From: a virus
Virus record (IMG/VR): IMGVR_UViG_3300044971_003295
Coordinates: 1 to 57,994 of that record
Reading direction: 5' to 3' (one strand)
DNA length: 57,994 bases
The notes under the pieces: model-generated
Told to the model about the DNA's origin: nothing
The model's database searches: none
What the model saw: the letters and a program-made list of their open reading frames with translations, nothing else
Part shown: positions 34,006 to 41,434 of the stretch, in pieces
How the letters are laid out: every line of letters starts with the position of its first letter
How positions within the stretch are numbered: the stretch's first letter is position 1
Program-made: the position numbers and the translations under genes

Positions 34006-34674
34006 ATGCCAAACTGGGTATCAAACTGGGTAAGCGTTCAGGGCAAGAAAGCAGATGTCGAACGATTTATCGAAAAAGCACAACAGCCTCGTCCAACAGG
34101 TATCAACGAGGAAACAGGCGAGTTGGAATACTCGTCAGACGAGCAAGAGGTCTTGTCGTTCTGGAACTTTATTGCCCCACCAGAAGAGGCAGTAAAGAGT
34201 GGCGAATACTTTGGCACTCGGGGTTTCATTGATGGCGAGTCAAAGGGCGACAGCCCTAACAACTGGTATTCGTGGAACAATCGTGAGTGGGGAACGAAAT
34301 GGGACGCTTGCCACCTAGACCCTCACGAAATCGAAGTTGAGGGCGACAACGCCACAAAGTCCTACTCGTTTGAGACAGCGTGGGGTATCCCCGAGCCTGT
34401 GTTTGAGGCTATGGTCGAACAGCACCCCGAACTCAATTTCGACTTTGAGTGCGAAGAAGAGCAGGGTTGGGGTGCGGAGTATCGCGGCGAAGAGGGCGAA
34501 ATCTCTTTGGTCAAACAATGGGACATACCAAACAGCCACGCCGACTATGTTGAGCGTGATAGAGAAAGTAATTGTAATTGTGCTTGGAGTGAGGACACCG
34601 AGGATTGGTATGCGGATTGCCCACTACCCGAGGGTGGAACTGCTGGCGAAGAGGCACAGATTATTTACCAATAA
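34006..34674 (+). CDS. YubB/DUF1281-like ferredoxin-fold protein
   Basis: A 222-residue protein starting MPNWVSNWVSVQGKKADVER, the conserved opening of YubB-like proteins (MPNWCxNxLxVxG), followed by WYSWNNREWGTKWDACH and SFETAWGIPEPVFEAM, also typical. Common on plasmids and phages; function unknown. Confidence 0.8.
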   Translation: MPNWVSNWVSVQGKKADVERFIEKAQQPRPTGINEETGELEYSSDEQEVLSFWNFIAPPEEAVKSGEYFGTRGFIDGESKGDSPNNWYSWNNREWGTKWDACHLDPHEIEVEGDNATKSYSFETAWGIPEPVFEAMVEQHPELNFDFECEEEQGWGAEYRGEEGEISLVKQWDIPNSHADYVERDRESNCNCAWSEDTEDWYADCPLPEGGTAGEEAQIIYQ

Positions 34675-34682
34675 ATGAACTT

Positions 34683-34711
34683 GACGCACCTCGCAAGAGG
34701 TGTGTAAGTTT
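34683..34711 (+). promoter_or_regulatory. candidate promoter with dyad in spacer
   Basis: TTGACG, 17 nt, GTAAGT. The spacer is a perfect dyad, CACCTC GCAA GAGGTG, which could be an operator or an RNA hairpin. Confidence 0.4.
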
Positions 34712-34732
34712 GTTTATAGAAAGCGAGGACAA

Positions 34733-35065
34733 GTGGCAACATCAACAATAAAAGACCTAATCCAATGGGCAGAGGGCAGAGACCCTGACGAGCCTGTGCT
34801 GTGGTATCTATGGACTAAGGACGAGATAGCAGACCGCTTTCCAGACGGACAGCACATCACCAACGAAGAGGCAGACAGGGTTCTAGACGCTTTCTCATTT
34901 CCCGACTACTCTTGGGACGGAATAAACGAGAACTTTTGCGAGGCTCTTGACGAAGAGTTCGGCAGGTTTCGTTGCCAAGATTGCGGTGATTACGACAAAG
35001 AGGCACAGGTGGTAAATGACGAAACTACTTGTCGTGGTTGCGGTGAGGAAAAGGAAGTCGTCTGA
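34733..35065 (+). CDS. small zinc-ribbon protein, tandem paralogue A
   Basis: A 110-residue protein from GTG 34733 (GAGGACAA upstream). IKDLIQWAEGRDPDEPVLWY, FPDGQHITNEEADRVLDAF and a C-terminal CQDCGDYDKEA...CRGCGEEKEVV align with the next gene. Overlaps it by one base (TGATG). Confidence 0.7.
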   Translation: MATSTIKDLIQWAEGRDPDEPVLWYLWTKDEIADRFPDGQHITNEEADRVLDAFSFPDYSWDGINENFCEALDEEFGRFRCQDCGDYDKEAQVVNDETTCRGCGEEKEVV

Positions 35066-35391
35066 TGTACACGACCATAAAAGAACTCATTGAGAAGTTG
35101 TCCAAGCAAGACGAAAATGAGAAAATCTATGCGATTATCTGGGATAAGACAGACCTAATGCCTGACTTGCCAGACGGACAAGAGTGGTCAGAGGCACAAA
35201 TCACCAAAGTCTTTGATAACTTTTCGATTGACGACAACTCTTGGGAAGCAATCGGTCTTGACGAACAACACGCCAGAACCTCATTGGAAGAGTTCCGGTG
35301 CGAAAACTGCTACGATTTTGACCTACGAACAATTCAGGCTGGAAGCCACCGAGAGTGTCCGACCTGTGGCGAAGAGGAAGAGGTTGTCTAG
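35065..35391 (+). CDS. small zinc-ribbon protein, tandem paralogue B
   Basis: A 108-residue protein. IKELIEKLSKQDENEKIYAI, LPDGQEWSEAQITKVFDNF and CENCYDFDLRT...CPTCGEEEEVV match the preceding gene, so the pair arose by tandem duplication and has diverged. Function unknown. Confidence 0.7.
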   Translation: MYTTIKELIEKLSKQDENEKIYAIIWDKTDLMPDLPDGQEWSEAQITKVFDNFSIDDNSWEAIGLDEQHARTSLEEFRCENCYDFDLRTIQAGSHRECPTCGEEEEVV

Positions 35392-35696
35392 TGCGAAAGA
35401 TATACCGAATAGTCGGTTTTCGTGATAAAGAGACCGAAATGGGGTATGGCGACCTACTAAACAAGGTCGTTGAGGTCAAAAATAGCGTAAAAGTCGAAGT
35501 AAATGCTGATACCGCTGTGTTTTGGCAAGAAAAACACCCAAATTTGGAGTTTGGGCAGGTTTTTACGATAAATTATGTCTTTGGTTCGCAGGTAGGCAAC
35601 CGAACTTTCGGATTTTACGAGGATTTGCCTGAAATGGTCGCAGAAAACTCAATTCAGATGAAGTTTTTAGGCGAGGAAGAAGAGAAAATTGTCTGA
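35391..35696 (+). CDS. hypothetical protein
   Basis: A 101-residue protein from GTG 35391, overlapping the upstream TAG by one base. Beta-rich, MRKIYRIVGFRDKETEMGYG at the start. Function unknown. Confidence 0.6.
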   Translation: MRKIYRIVGFRDKETEMGYGDLLNKVVEVKNSVKVEVNADTAVFWQEKHPNLEFGQVFTINYVFGSQVGNRTFGFYEDLPEMVAENSIQMKFLGEEEEKIV

Positions 35697-35925
35697 TTTG
35701 GTCGGAAAATACGCAAAAATCGTCAAATACGAGCCTTTTGTGGATAGAAGTGCGCCTCTAATAGTCAAAAAAGGCACGATTTACGAGATTTTGGCCTATA
35801 AAGACGGTATGAGGGGAAAATACTACTATTTTCGGGAAAGACGGGCAGGATTGGGCAGTTATGCGATTTATGAGGCCGAAATTGAGTTTGAGGTCGTAGA
35901 AATCGAAGAAAATGTGTTTTCGTGA
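35689..35925 (+). CDS. small hypothetical protein
   Basis: A 78-residue protein from TTG 35689 (overlap of 8 nt). GKYAKIVKYEPFVDRSAPLI and IYEILAYKDGM suggest a small SH3-like barrel. The rare start lowers confidence slightly. Confidence 0.55.
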   Translation: MSDLVGKYAKIVKYEPFVDRSAPLIVKKGTIYEILAYKDGMRGKYYYFRERRAGLGSYAIYEAEIEFEVVEIEENVFS

Positions 35926-35944
35926 TAAGTTCGTTATCTAACTT

Positions 35945-35975
35945 TTGACGAAAAAGCCCAAAAAGGGGCTATGAT
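35945..35975 (+). promoter_or_regulatory. promoter with dyad in spacer
   Basis: TTGACG, 19 nt, TATGAT. The spacer contains AGCCC...GGGCT. A block shared with 29967-29995 overlaps the -35. Confidence 0.5.
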
Positions 35976-36002
35976 TATACAAACGAGCAAAAAGGAGTAA
36001 AA

Positions 36003-36374
36003 ATGGGCGACAGGTCTCACATTGTAATTCGGACAAGCAACCCTGCTGATACGATTACCCTCTACGGACATTGGGCAGGAACTACCAACATTGACGCTGT
36101 GCGAAGTGTTATGAGCCGAACAAAAATAGTGGGCGACATTTCGTATCTAACCGCAGAGTTGTTTTACGAGTTTGCGGTTGTTGAGGGCAAATACACAGGT
36201 GTCGGGTTCGACAGTTATGGTATCTGGGTTGGTGATGATGACGGTGCTTGGGCAGACAATCCGAGCGTTTATGTAAATGCCGAAGACGGAACTTTCGACT
36301 ATGAGGGCGAAACCGAAGAGGGCGAAGAAGAAGAAGAAAATGTAATGCTTGACCAAGACATAATTCACCGCTAA
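36003..36374 (+). CDS. hypothetical protein
   Basis: A 123-residue protein starting MGDRSHIVIRTSNPADTITL, then YGHWAGTTNIDAVRSVM. It resembles a widespread actinophage family of unknown role. Acidic tail (ETEEGEEEEEN). AAAGGAG upstream. Confidence 0.7.
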   Translation: MGDRSHIVIRTSNPADTITLYGHWAGTTNIDAVRSVMSRTKIVGDISYLTAELFYEFAVVEGKYTGVGFDSYGIWVGDDDGAWADNPSVYVNAEDGTFDYEGETEEGEEEEENVMLDQDIIHR

Positions 36375-36401
36375 GATAGACACATCAAACGAGAGGCAAA
36401 A

Positions 36402-36593
36402 ATGGCAAAGGCAAACTTTTACCGCTTTGCGGTGTATGGCATTTCAGGAGTAGAACGCATTGAGGTAATTGCTACCAGCGTTCCCGAGGCGGTCAAAACT
36501 GCCGAAGAGTGGGAACTTGACGGACAGCGACCAATCAAGGTAGAACTAATGAGTAGCACAGCAAGCAAATACGAAATGCTAGGAACGGAATAG
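36402..36593 (+). CDS. small hypothetical protein
   Basis: A 63-residue protein (MAKANFYRFAVYGISGVERI, with a following SVPEAVKTAEEWEL helix). Likely ferredoxin-like beta-alpha fold. GAGAGGC upstream. Confidence 0.6.
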   Translation: MAKANFYRFAVYGISGVERIEVIATSVPEAVKTAEEWELDGQRPIKVELMSSTASKYEMLGTE

Positions 36594-36595
36594 AA

Positions 36596-36901
36596 ATGCG
36601 TTATCGTGTAGCACTAGGCGAGGTTATTCGTGAGGAACGATTAGCACAGCAACTATTCCAGCGAGAGATTGCTCGTAGAGGCGTAATCTCGGTTGGACAC
36701 CTCAGCGATGTTGAGCGAGGTCAGAAAGAGATTTCGTCTGAACTCTTAGACGGAGTTGCGGGTGGGCTTGGCGTAAAAGCATACGAACTCGTAATACGAG
36801 CAGGTCTAAAAATGGCAGGACAAGAGATACCAGACACGCCAGCCGAACTGCTCGACACCGCACTACAATTTGGATTTGACAAAGAACTCACAAATCACTA
36901 A
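36596..36901 (+). CDS. Xre-family HTH regulator
   Basis: A 101-residue protein: LGEVIREERLAQQLFQREIA, then GHLSDVERGQKEISSELLDG is a classic Xre/Cro helix-turn-helix, close to actinobacterial ClgR-like regulators. It sits two bases after the previous stop. It is a candidate repressor for the spacer dyads in the promoters downstream. Confidence 0.85.
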   Translation: MRYRVALGEVIREERLAQQLFQREIARRGVISVGHLSDVERGQKEISSELLDGVAGGLGVKAYELVIRAGLKMAGQEIPDTPAELLDTALQFGFDKELTNH

Positions 36902-36940
36902 ACTCATTACATCAAGCAACACCAAAAACTAGGAGAAAAA

Positions 36941-37420
36941 ATGTCAGAAAAAATTTCAGTTCAGGGTCTAGTGGCAACAACACCACGACACCTCATTACG
37001 CAAGACGGACTACCGATTACCTCGTTCCGTATGGCAAGCACTCACCGCAAGTTCGACAGAGTTAGCAAAAAGTGGGTGGACGGCGAAACTAATTGGTATA
37101 CCATTACGGCGTTTCGTCAGTTGGCAATCAACATAGCAGGTTCGGTTTCTAAGGGCGAGCGAGTTATGGTCAGCGGTGCGTTGCGAGTTCGTGATTGGGA
37201 TAACGGCGAGCGAGCAGGAACTTCTGTTGAGATTGAGGCAGAGGCAGTTGGACACGACCTAAATTGGGGAACAGGAACTTTCACCAGAACTATTCTTGTG
37301 CGTGAACCAGATGAAGAGCCAGACGAGCCAGAAACCTTTGCTAAGATTGTAGTAGAGCCAGAGGCTTTGACTATGCCACCAACCAAAGAAACACCAGCAC
37401 CAGAACCAGAAATGGTCTGA
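36941..37420 (+). CDS. ssb: single-stranded DNA-binding protein
   Basis: A 159-residue OB-fold protein: ISVQGLVATTPRHLITQDGL, ITSFRMASTHRKFDR, ETNWYTITAFRQLAINIAGS and KGERVMVSGALRVRDW follow the SSB pattern. The acidic, Pro-rich tail (PAPEPEMV) replaces the usual DDDIPF end. AGGAGAAAAA upstream. Confidence 0.9.
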   Translation: MSEKISVQGLVATTPRHLITQDGLPITSFRMASTHRKFDRVSKKWVDGETNWYTITAFRQLAINIAGSVSKGERVMVSGALRVRDWDNGERAGTSVEIEAEAVGHDLNWGTGTFTRTILVREPDEEPDEPETFAKIVVEPEALTMPPTKETPAPEPEMV

Positions 37421-37427
37421 TAGAATT

Positions 37428-37503
37428 GGAGTGTCGGGTTTGCCCCCTCGTTTATCCCGACACTCCATAGCCAATCGGGTTTGCCCCCTCATTTACCGAT
37501 TGG
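37428..37503 (+). other. twin hairpins with identical loop
   Basis: GGAGTGTCGGG/CCCGACACTCC (37428-37466) and CCAATCGG/CCGATTGG (37471-37503) have unrelated stems but nearly the same loop, GTTTGCCCCCTCRTTTAY. Stem covariation with loop conservation marks a structured RNA, probably in the ssb 3' UTR. Confidence 0.6.
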
Positions 37504-37513
37504 CAAAAGAAAG

Positions 37514-37545
37514 CCCCTGCGTTGAGTTTACTCCGCAGGGGTTTT
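37514..37545 (+). terminator. intrinsic terminator
   Basis: CCCCTGC and GCAGGGG around a 14-base loop, followed by TTTTCGCTTTCTT. Confidence 0.85.
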
Positions 37546-37615
37546 CGCTTTCTTGTAGCAGCCAGAAATAAAAAATAAAAACCGCTAATAAGTTATGAAC
37601 CTGTTATCCGCCAAC

Positions 37616-37645
37616 TTGCCACCAACGCCATTTCTTCGCTATAAT
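37616..37645 (+). promoter_or_regulatory. promoter
   Basis: TTGCCA, 18-nt spacer, TATAAT. Confidence 0.65.
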
Positions 37646-37672
37646 AATTACACAAGCAAACGAGAGGACACA

Positions 37673-37936
37673 ATGCTTTCACCACTAGAAAAATACCCAG
37701 ACCAATCGCTAACAGAACTATTGCCACAATGGTTATGGGGAATTACCATAAAGAATTACAAAGACAAAATTGTAAAACGAGTTCTATGGCAAGACGGAAG
37801 TATTACGCTTACTTTCTGGGAACGACCAGAACTGCGAACCTACCAATACGAACACACAAACACAATGGACTTTCCAACAACAGCCGAGTATGTCGCTTGG
37901 TTGCCAACACTAGAAAATTGGAACGGAGTAAAGTAA
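37673..37936 (+). CDS. small hypothetical protein
   Basis: An 87-residue protein from ATG 37673 (GAGAGGACAC upstream). MLSPLEKYPDQSLTELLPQW, later VLWQDGSITLTFWERPELRT. Coupled to the next gene by TAATG. Function unknown. Confidence 0.65.
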   Translation: MLSPLEKYPDQSLTELLPQWLWGITIKNYKDKIVKRVLWQDGSITLTFWERPELRTYQYEHTNTMDFPTTAEYVAWLPTLENWNGVK

Positions 37937-38160
37937 TGGGATACAGCAACTACCCCGAGGGGTCAATGATGGGGTCAGGCATTTATTCAGTAGAAGTTGA
38001 GTATGATGAGTTCTTCTGCGAAAATTGCGAAAAGACCAACGAAGAGGGAACAACCTCAACTGATGATTGGGGCAACTACATTGTTGAGTGCGAGTTCTGT
38101 AATTACACGCACAAGGAGAGTAGCCTGAAACAAGACCGAGACGACTACTACCAAGATTAG
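37936..38160 (+). CDS. small zinc-type protein
   Basis: A 74-residue protein with FCENCEKTNEEG and VECEFCNYTHKESS, a CxxC...CxxC zinc ribbon. Acidic tail. A pseudoknot begins 5 nt after its stop. Confidence 0.65.
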   Translation: MGYSNYPEGSMMGSGIYSVEVEYDEFFCENCEKTNEEGTTSTDDWGNYIVECEFCNYTHKESSLKQDRDDYYQD

Positions 38161-38165
38161 TCAAA

Positions 38166-38192
38166 CAACCCGAGCAAGTTGTAAAACTGCTC
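38166..38192 (+). ncRNA. H-type pseudoknot 1
   Basis: Stem 1 CAAC (38166-38169)/GTTG (38178-38181); stem 2 GAGCA (38172-38176)/TGCTC (38188-38192); A-rich loop 3. A competing CCCGAG/CTCGGG stem (38169-38174 with 38200-38205) is possible here only. Confidence 0.75.
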
Positions 38193-38206
38193 ACCACGCC
38201 TCGGGC

Positions 38207-38255
38207 GGAAAAATAAAAAATTTTTGCTGCTACGCAGCAAAAAATAAAAAATAAA
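38207..38255. repeat. A-rich block with CTNCG palindrome
   Basis: Perfect 10-bp stem TTTTTGCTGC/GCAGCAAAAA with loop TAC (38221-38243), flanked by AAATAAAA. Confidence 0.85.
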
Positions 38256-38290
38256 AGCCTCATTTATAAAATGAACCCGCCGACCCCGAC

Positions 38291-38342
38291 TTGCTAATGT
38301 CGCCCAAGTGTGTTTAGATTGTAGTGTGGAACAACCCCCACA
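38291..38342 (+). promoter_or_regulatory. cassette promoter and 5' stem-loop
   Basis: TTGCTA, 17 nt, TTAGAT; TGTGG/CCACA stem (38325-38342) starts at the predicted +1. Upstream box CATTTATAAAA then CGCCGACCCCGA. Confidence 0.7.
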
Positions 38343-38357
38343 AATGAGGAGAACAAA

Positions 38358-38801
38358 ATGTCGGAAACTAACTACAACCCAGACTTCCTAACCGAAGACC
38401 AAATCCGTATCAACTTGCTACAAGAGCAAGCAACAGCACAGGCAACAGAGTTGTCGAACACCATTGACCGCCTAAAATCAAAGACACAGCGAGTAAGCGA
38501 CCTCAATGATGAAAAGTATCGTGCCTTTGAGATTATCAAAGACGCAATCGAAAGCGACGACATTGAGGCTGACGCTGATTGGCTCAAAGAAGTTGCCGAG
38601 GTATTCAGTTGGGAACTCAAACGAGAAGTAAATGTGAGGTTCACAATCACAGGAACGGCTAGTGTAAGTCTGCCTTACGGCAAGGAACTAAGCGACTTCT
38701 CTTTCAGTTCGTCAGATGTTTCGATTGATTGTGATGGCTGGAACAATGATGCCGAGGTATCTGTCGAAGACCACCAACTCGAAGACATAGACGAAGAGTA
38801 A
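38358..38801 (+). CDS. hypothetical coiled-coil protein
   Basis: A 147-residue protein. N-terminal coiled coil (DQIRINLLQEQATAQATELS...) and a beta-rich, acidic C-terminus (FTITGTASVSLPYGKELSDF). Similar architecture is common in actinophage early genes. GAGGAGAAC upstream. Confidence 0.7.
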   Translation: MSETNYNPDFLTEDQIRINLLQEQATAQATELSNTIDRLKSKTQRVSDLNDEKYRAFEIIKDAIESDDIEADADWLKEVAEVFSWELKREVNVRFTITGTASVSLPYGKELSDFSFSSSDVSIDCDGWNNDAEVSVEDHQLEDIDEE

Positions 38802-38807
38802 ACCTGC

Positions 38808-38834
38808 GACCTGAGCAAGTCCTAAAACTGCTCA
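38808..38834 (+). ncRNA. H-type pseudoknot 2
   Basis: Stem 1 GAC/GTC (38808-38810, 38819-38821); stem 2 TGAGCA/TGCTCA (38812-38817, 38829-38834). Starts 6 nt after the stop. Confidence 0.75.
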
Positions 38835-38849
38835 ACAAACACCGCCGCG

Positions 38850-38900
38850 AAAAATAAAAAATTTTACGGGGCTACGCCCCGTAAAAATAAAAATCAAAAT
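38850..38900. repeat. A-rich block with CTNCG palindrome
   Basis: 11-bp stem TTTTACGGGGC/GCCCCGTAAAA, loop TAC (38862-38886). Confidence 0.85.
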
Positions 38901-38933
38901 CTTCATTTATAAATGAACACGCCGACCCCCGAC

Positions 38934-38991
38934 TTGACTTATGTTGCGTTGTGTGGTTTGATTATAGAGTAGGGCAAATCGACAATCCTAC
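38934..38991 (+). promoter_or_regulatory. cassette promoter and 5' stem-loop
   Basis: TTGACT, 17 nt, TTTGAT; GTAGG/CCTAC stem at 38969-38991. Confidence 0.7.
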
Positions 38992-39007
38992 AAAGGAGAT
39001 GGTTGCT

Positions 39008-39355
39008 ATGAGCAACGACAACAACGAGGGTGTAAAGCCCGACAACATTTCAGACAGCCCTGAAATTGTTGTTATCACCAGCACCAAAGTTCGCAAGGCT
39101 CACGCCGACTTTGTTCAGGCAAAGTTAGACGAGAACAACGCAAAGGAACGCAAGGCAAAAGCCGAGGCAATTCTTCGTGAGGCTCTCGGTGAGTTCGGCA
39201 AAGTTGGATACTTTGGCAAGACCAAAGCGTTCAGCCTTGTATCAAGCAAGAACACCAGCGTCAAGCGTGATGTTCTAGAAGAAAAATACCCTGTCGCTTT
39301 CGCAGACGAAGAAGTGTGGAACATCACTCCTTACGACTACATACGCACAGCGTAG
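39008..39355 (+). CDS. hypothetical protein
   Basis: A 115-residue protein from ATG 39008 (AAAGGAG nine bases upstream). Helical and charged (KVRKAHADFVQAKLDENNAK), then FGKVGYFGKTKAFSL. Function unknown. Confidence 0.7.
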   Translation: MSNDNNEGVKPDNISDSPEIVVITSTKVRKAHADFVQAKLDENNAKERKAKAEAILREALGEFGKVGYFGKTKAFSLVSSKNTSVKRDVLEEKYPVAFADEEVWNITPYDYIRTA

Positions 39356-39361
39356 TTCTTC

Positions 39362-39390
39362 ACAACCTAAGCAAGTTGTAAAAAGGCTTA
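39362..39390 (+). ncRNA. H-type pseudoknot 3
   Basis: Stem 1 ACAAC/GTTGT (39362-39366, 39375-39379); stem 2 TAAGC/GCTTA (39368-39372, 39386-39390), a double change that keeps pairing. A further AGGTGTG/CACACCT hairpin lies at 39414-39437. Confidence 0.8.
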
Positions 39391-39450
39391 CCTTGTTAGG
39401 TTGGGTAGGTGGTAGGTGTGTTCTGTGAGGCACACCTATCACCGCCGCCG

Positions 39451-39580
39451 AAAAATAAAAAATTTCCGCTACGCGGAAATAAAAATAAATTTTCCGCTAC
39501 GCGGAAAAATAAAAAAAATAAATTTCCTCGTTAGCGGGGCTACGCCCCGCGACCGAGGAAATAAAAAATAAAATCAAAAC
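39451..39580. repeat. A-rich block with three CTNCG palindromes
   Basis: Stems at 39462-39480, 39490-39508 and a two-part stem at 39523-39561 (outer TTTCCTCG/CGAGGAAA, inner GCGGGGC/GCCCCGC), all with loop TAC. Confidence 0.85.
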
Positions 39581-39613
39581 CATCATTTATAAAAATGACG
39601 CCGCCGACCCCGT

Positions 39614-39665
39614 TTGCGTATCGTTGCGTTTTGTGGTTAGATTATAGTGTGAGGACAATCTCACA
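39614..39665 (+). promoter_or_regulatory. cassette promoter and 5' stem-loop
   Basis: TTGCGT, 17 nt, TTAGAT; TGTGAG/CTCACA stem at 39648-39665. Confidence 0.75.
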
Positions 39666-39679
39666 AGAAACGAGGAAAA

Positions 39680-40021
39680 ATGTCGGAAAAGGTTATCATC
39701 ACAATCCAAATGGACGCTCAGGAAGTCTGGTCTAATGTGCTAGGTTCTGCTTGGGAAGATTGGGATTGGTGGGAAAAAATCAAATACAGCGAAGGTTCTG
39801 ATTGGGATAAGGTAGGCGAAATTACGCTTTCGATTACCGACCCAAATGACGAGGAAAAGGTTATTACCAAAACCCTCGGCGTTCAGGATTTGGCAAAGGC
39901 TTACGCCGAGTTAGCCTCTAAGAACTACGGCGGAACAAATCTAGACATACACGACCTAGACGCTGTGTATGGCGATTGCGTCTTACAGCAAGCAGTTCTC
40001 GGTGATGTTGTCTATGGATAA
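39680..40021 (+). CDS. hypothetical protein
   Basis: A 113-residue protein (MSEKVIITIQMDAQEVWSNV...). Trp-rich acidic middle (AWEDWDWWEKIKY). CGAGGAAAA upstream. Function unknown. Confidence 0.65.
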   Translation: MSEKVIITIQMDAQEVWSNVLGSAWEDWDWWEKIKYSEGSDWDKVGEITLSITDPNDEEKVITKTLGVQDLAKAYAELASKNYGGTNLDIHDLDAVYGDCVLQQAVLGDVVYG

Positions 40022-40052
40022 CACTCGACAATCGTTGAGGAAGATAGCCCGA

Positions 40053-40094
40053 GTGTTCTACGGAATAGGAAACTTTTTTATGTCCGTAGAACAC
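40053..40094 (+). other. intercistronic hairpin
   Basis: GTGTTCTACGGA and TCCGTAGAACAC pair perfectly (12 bp) around an 18-base loop containing TTTTTT, between two genes of one cassette. Confidence 0.65.
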
Positions 40095-40129
40095 AGGGTT
40101 TATCTGAAACAACGCAGAAAGGAAAAGTA

Positions 40130-40504
40130 ATGAAAACGAGTTGGGATACAAACCGCAAAAAGAACCTAATTCCGAATTACAAGATTGACGAAAAACTAAA
40201 AACCTTTGAGAGTTTTGAGAATTACAACAGAACTATCACCGCTGTTCGTAATGGCTCTCTCTACTCAATCACTCATTGGGATACAGTAATTCTGAATTAT
40301 GATGTTGATAACTCAGAAATCTTGTTCTTCCGGTCTTACTACATCAGCAACACAACAAGTAAATTGGTTGGCAGACTTATCCGAGCATTTCCGCAAGGAA
40401 CTTTTGATAGACTGCTAGAACGGCAACGACCACAAGACCGCTCACGCCTAATGCGTATGCGTAAAGGCAGTAGCAACCAACAGCCAGAAATCATTTACGC
40501 CTAA
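40130..40504 (+). CDS. hypothetical protein
   Basis: A 124-residue basic protein (MKTSWDTNRKKNLIPNYKID...). SITHWDTVILNYDVDNSEIL suggests a beta domain. AAAGGAAAAG upstream. Function unknown. Confidence 0.65.
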   Translation: MKTSWDTNRKKNLIPNYKIDEKLKTFESFENYNRTITAVRNGSLYSITHWDTVILNYDVDNSEILFFRSYYISNTTSKLVGRLIRAFPQGTFDRLLERQRPQDRSRLMRMRKGSSNQQPEIIYA

Positions 40505-40508
40505 CATT

Positions 40509-40547
40509 TGCCCTCACCGCAAGGTGGGGGCATTTGGCGTTCCAAAT
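40509..40547 (+). terminator. 3' hairpins
   Basis: TGCCC.CACC GCAA GGTG.GGGCA (GNRA loop, 40509-40532), then ATTTGG/CCAAAT (40532-40547) and an A-rich block. Confidence 0.65.
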
Positions 40548-40605
40548 AAAAAATAAAAAATAAAATCAAAAGCCTCATTTAGAAAAAGACACCGCCAGCC
40601 CCGAG

Positions 40606-40657
40606 TTGCGAAATGTCGTAGGTTCGTGAGAAGATTATTATGCGAGTATCTCTCGCA
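40606..40657 (+). promoter_or_regulatory. cassette promoter and 5' stem-loop
   Basis: TTGCGA, 18 nt, GAAGAT; TGCGAG/CTCGCA stem at 40641-40657. Confidence 0.65.
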
Positions 40658-40675
40658 GAAAACGAGGTGATTACT

Positions 40676-40924
40676 ATGGCAGAAATGCCCAATCTACACA
40701 TCTGGACTTCTAACCACACTTACTTACGAGATGGCACAAATCAAGTAAGTATGAGCGTTAGAACCTACATCAAAAACCTTGATGATGACTACAACAACAG
40801 CACAGCAATTTCCGAGGCACAAGTTATTTTTAGCGTTGAGGGATTTGCTAGGTTTGTCGGAGAGATGAACGAACATCTCGAAAAAATCAAGGCTGAGGTA
40901 GCCGAGGTTTCCGAAGTAGCGTAG
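40676..40924 (+). CDS. small hypothetical protein
   Basis: An 82-residue protein from ATG 40676 (CGAGGTG upstream). LHIWTSNHTYLRDGTNQVSM, then a helical end. Function unknown. Confidence 0.65.
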   Translation: MAEMPNLHIWTSNHTYLRDGTNQVSMSVRTYIKNLDDDYNNSTAISEAQVIFSVEGFARFVGEMNEHLEKIKAEVAEVSEVA

Positions 40925-40965
40925 CCAGACCCAAGCCCACCCGAAAGGGTGGGTGAGGGGTCGGC
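40923..40965 (+). terminator. 3' compound hairpin
   Basis: CCCACCC GAAA GGGTGGG inside an outer GACCC/GGGTC stem, beginning at the stop codon. Confidence 0.7.
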
Positions 40966-41053
40966 AAAAATAAAAAATTTTGCGCTACGCGCAAAAATAA
41001 AAAAAAATAGAATTACACCGCTGCGCGGTGAAATTCTAAATAAAAAATAAAAA
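40966..41053. repeat. A-rich block with two CTNCG palindromes
   Basis: TTTTGCGC/GCGCAAAA, loop TAC (40978-40996), and TAGAATT.CACCGC/GCGGTG.AATTCTA, loop TGC (41008-41038). Confidence 0.85.
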
Positions 41054-41086
41054 CCTTCATTTATAAAATGAACGCCGTCGCCCCGT

Positions 41087-41138
41087 TTGCGTAATGTCGC
41101 CATTTCCGATAAACTAGAACTACGGAGTGTGTCCGTAG
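41087..41138 (+). promoter_or_regulatory. cassette promoter and 5' stem-loop
   Basis: TTGCGT, 17 nt, TAAACT; CTACGGA/TCCGTAG stem at 41120-41138. Confidence 0.75.
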
Positions 41139-41151
41139 AAAACGAGGAGTA

Positions 41152-41373
41152 ATGAGTTGTAAGTGTGAAGACCGCCCCGCTTGCGGTTGCCTTAGCGAAA
41201 GCGGATACTACGATTACGCCGACCCACACGACTACGCAGACGAACAGCGTGAAAAGATGTTCTCTGACGAAGACGGCTGTGAAATGTGCGGTGTTCGCTG
41301 GAACAGGCAAGACAACGAAGACGACATAACTCAGGGTTTCCACGCTGAGTGTGCCGACACTATCGTAATCTAA
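41152..41373 (+). CDS. small Cys-rich protein
   Basis: A 73-residue protein (MSCKCEDRPACGCLSESGYY) with a later CEMCGVRW, likely zinc-binding. GAGGAG upstream. Confidence 0.65.
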   Translation: MSCKCEDRPACGCLSESGYYDYADPHDYADEQREKMFSDEDGCEMCGVRWNRQDNEDDITQGFHAECADTIVI

Positions 41374-41381
41374 CAAAAACC

Positions 41382-41409
41382 TAACCTGAGTAAGTTATCA
41401 AACTGCTCA
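41382..41409 (+). ncRNA. H-type pseudoknot 4 (intercistronic)
   Basis: Stem 1 TAAC/GTTA; stem 2 TGAGTA/TGCTCA with a U-G wobble. The next gene's ribosome site follows 14 nt later. Confidence 0.8.
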
Positions 41410-41434
41410 CCCAACAAAAATGAGAGGAAACAAA

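Noticed and set aside
34006-34674. Overlapping frames within the YubB-like gene
   Set aside because: They have no ribosome sites and lie opposite or out of frame to a recognised family.
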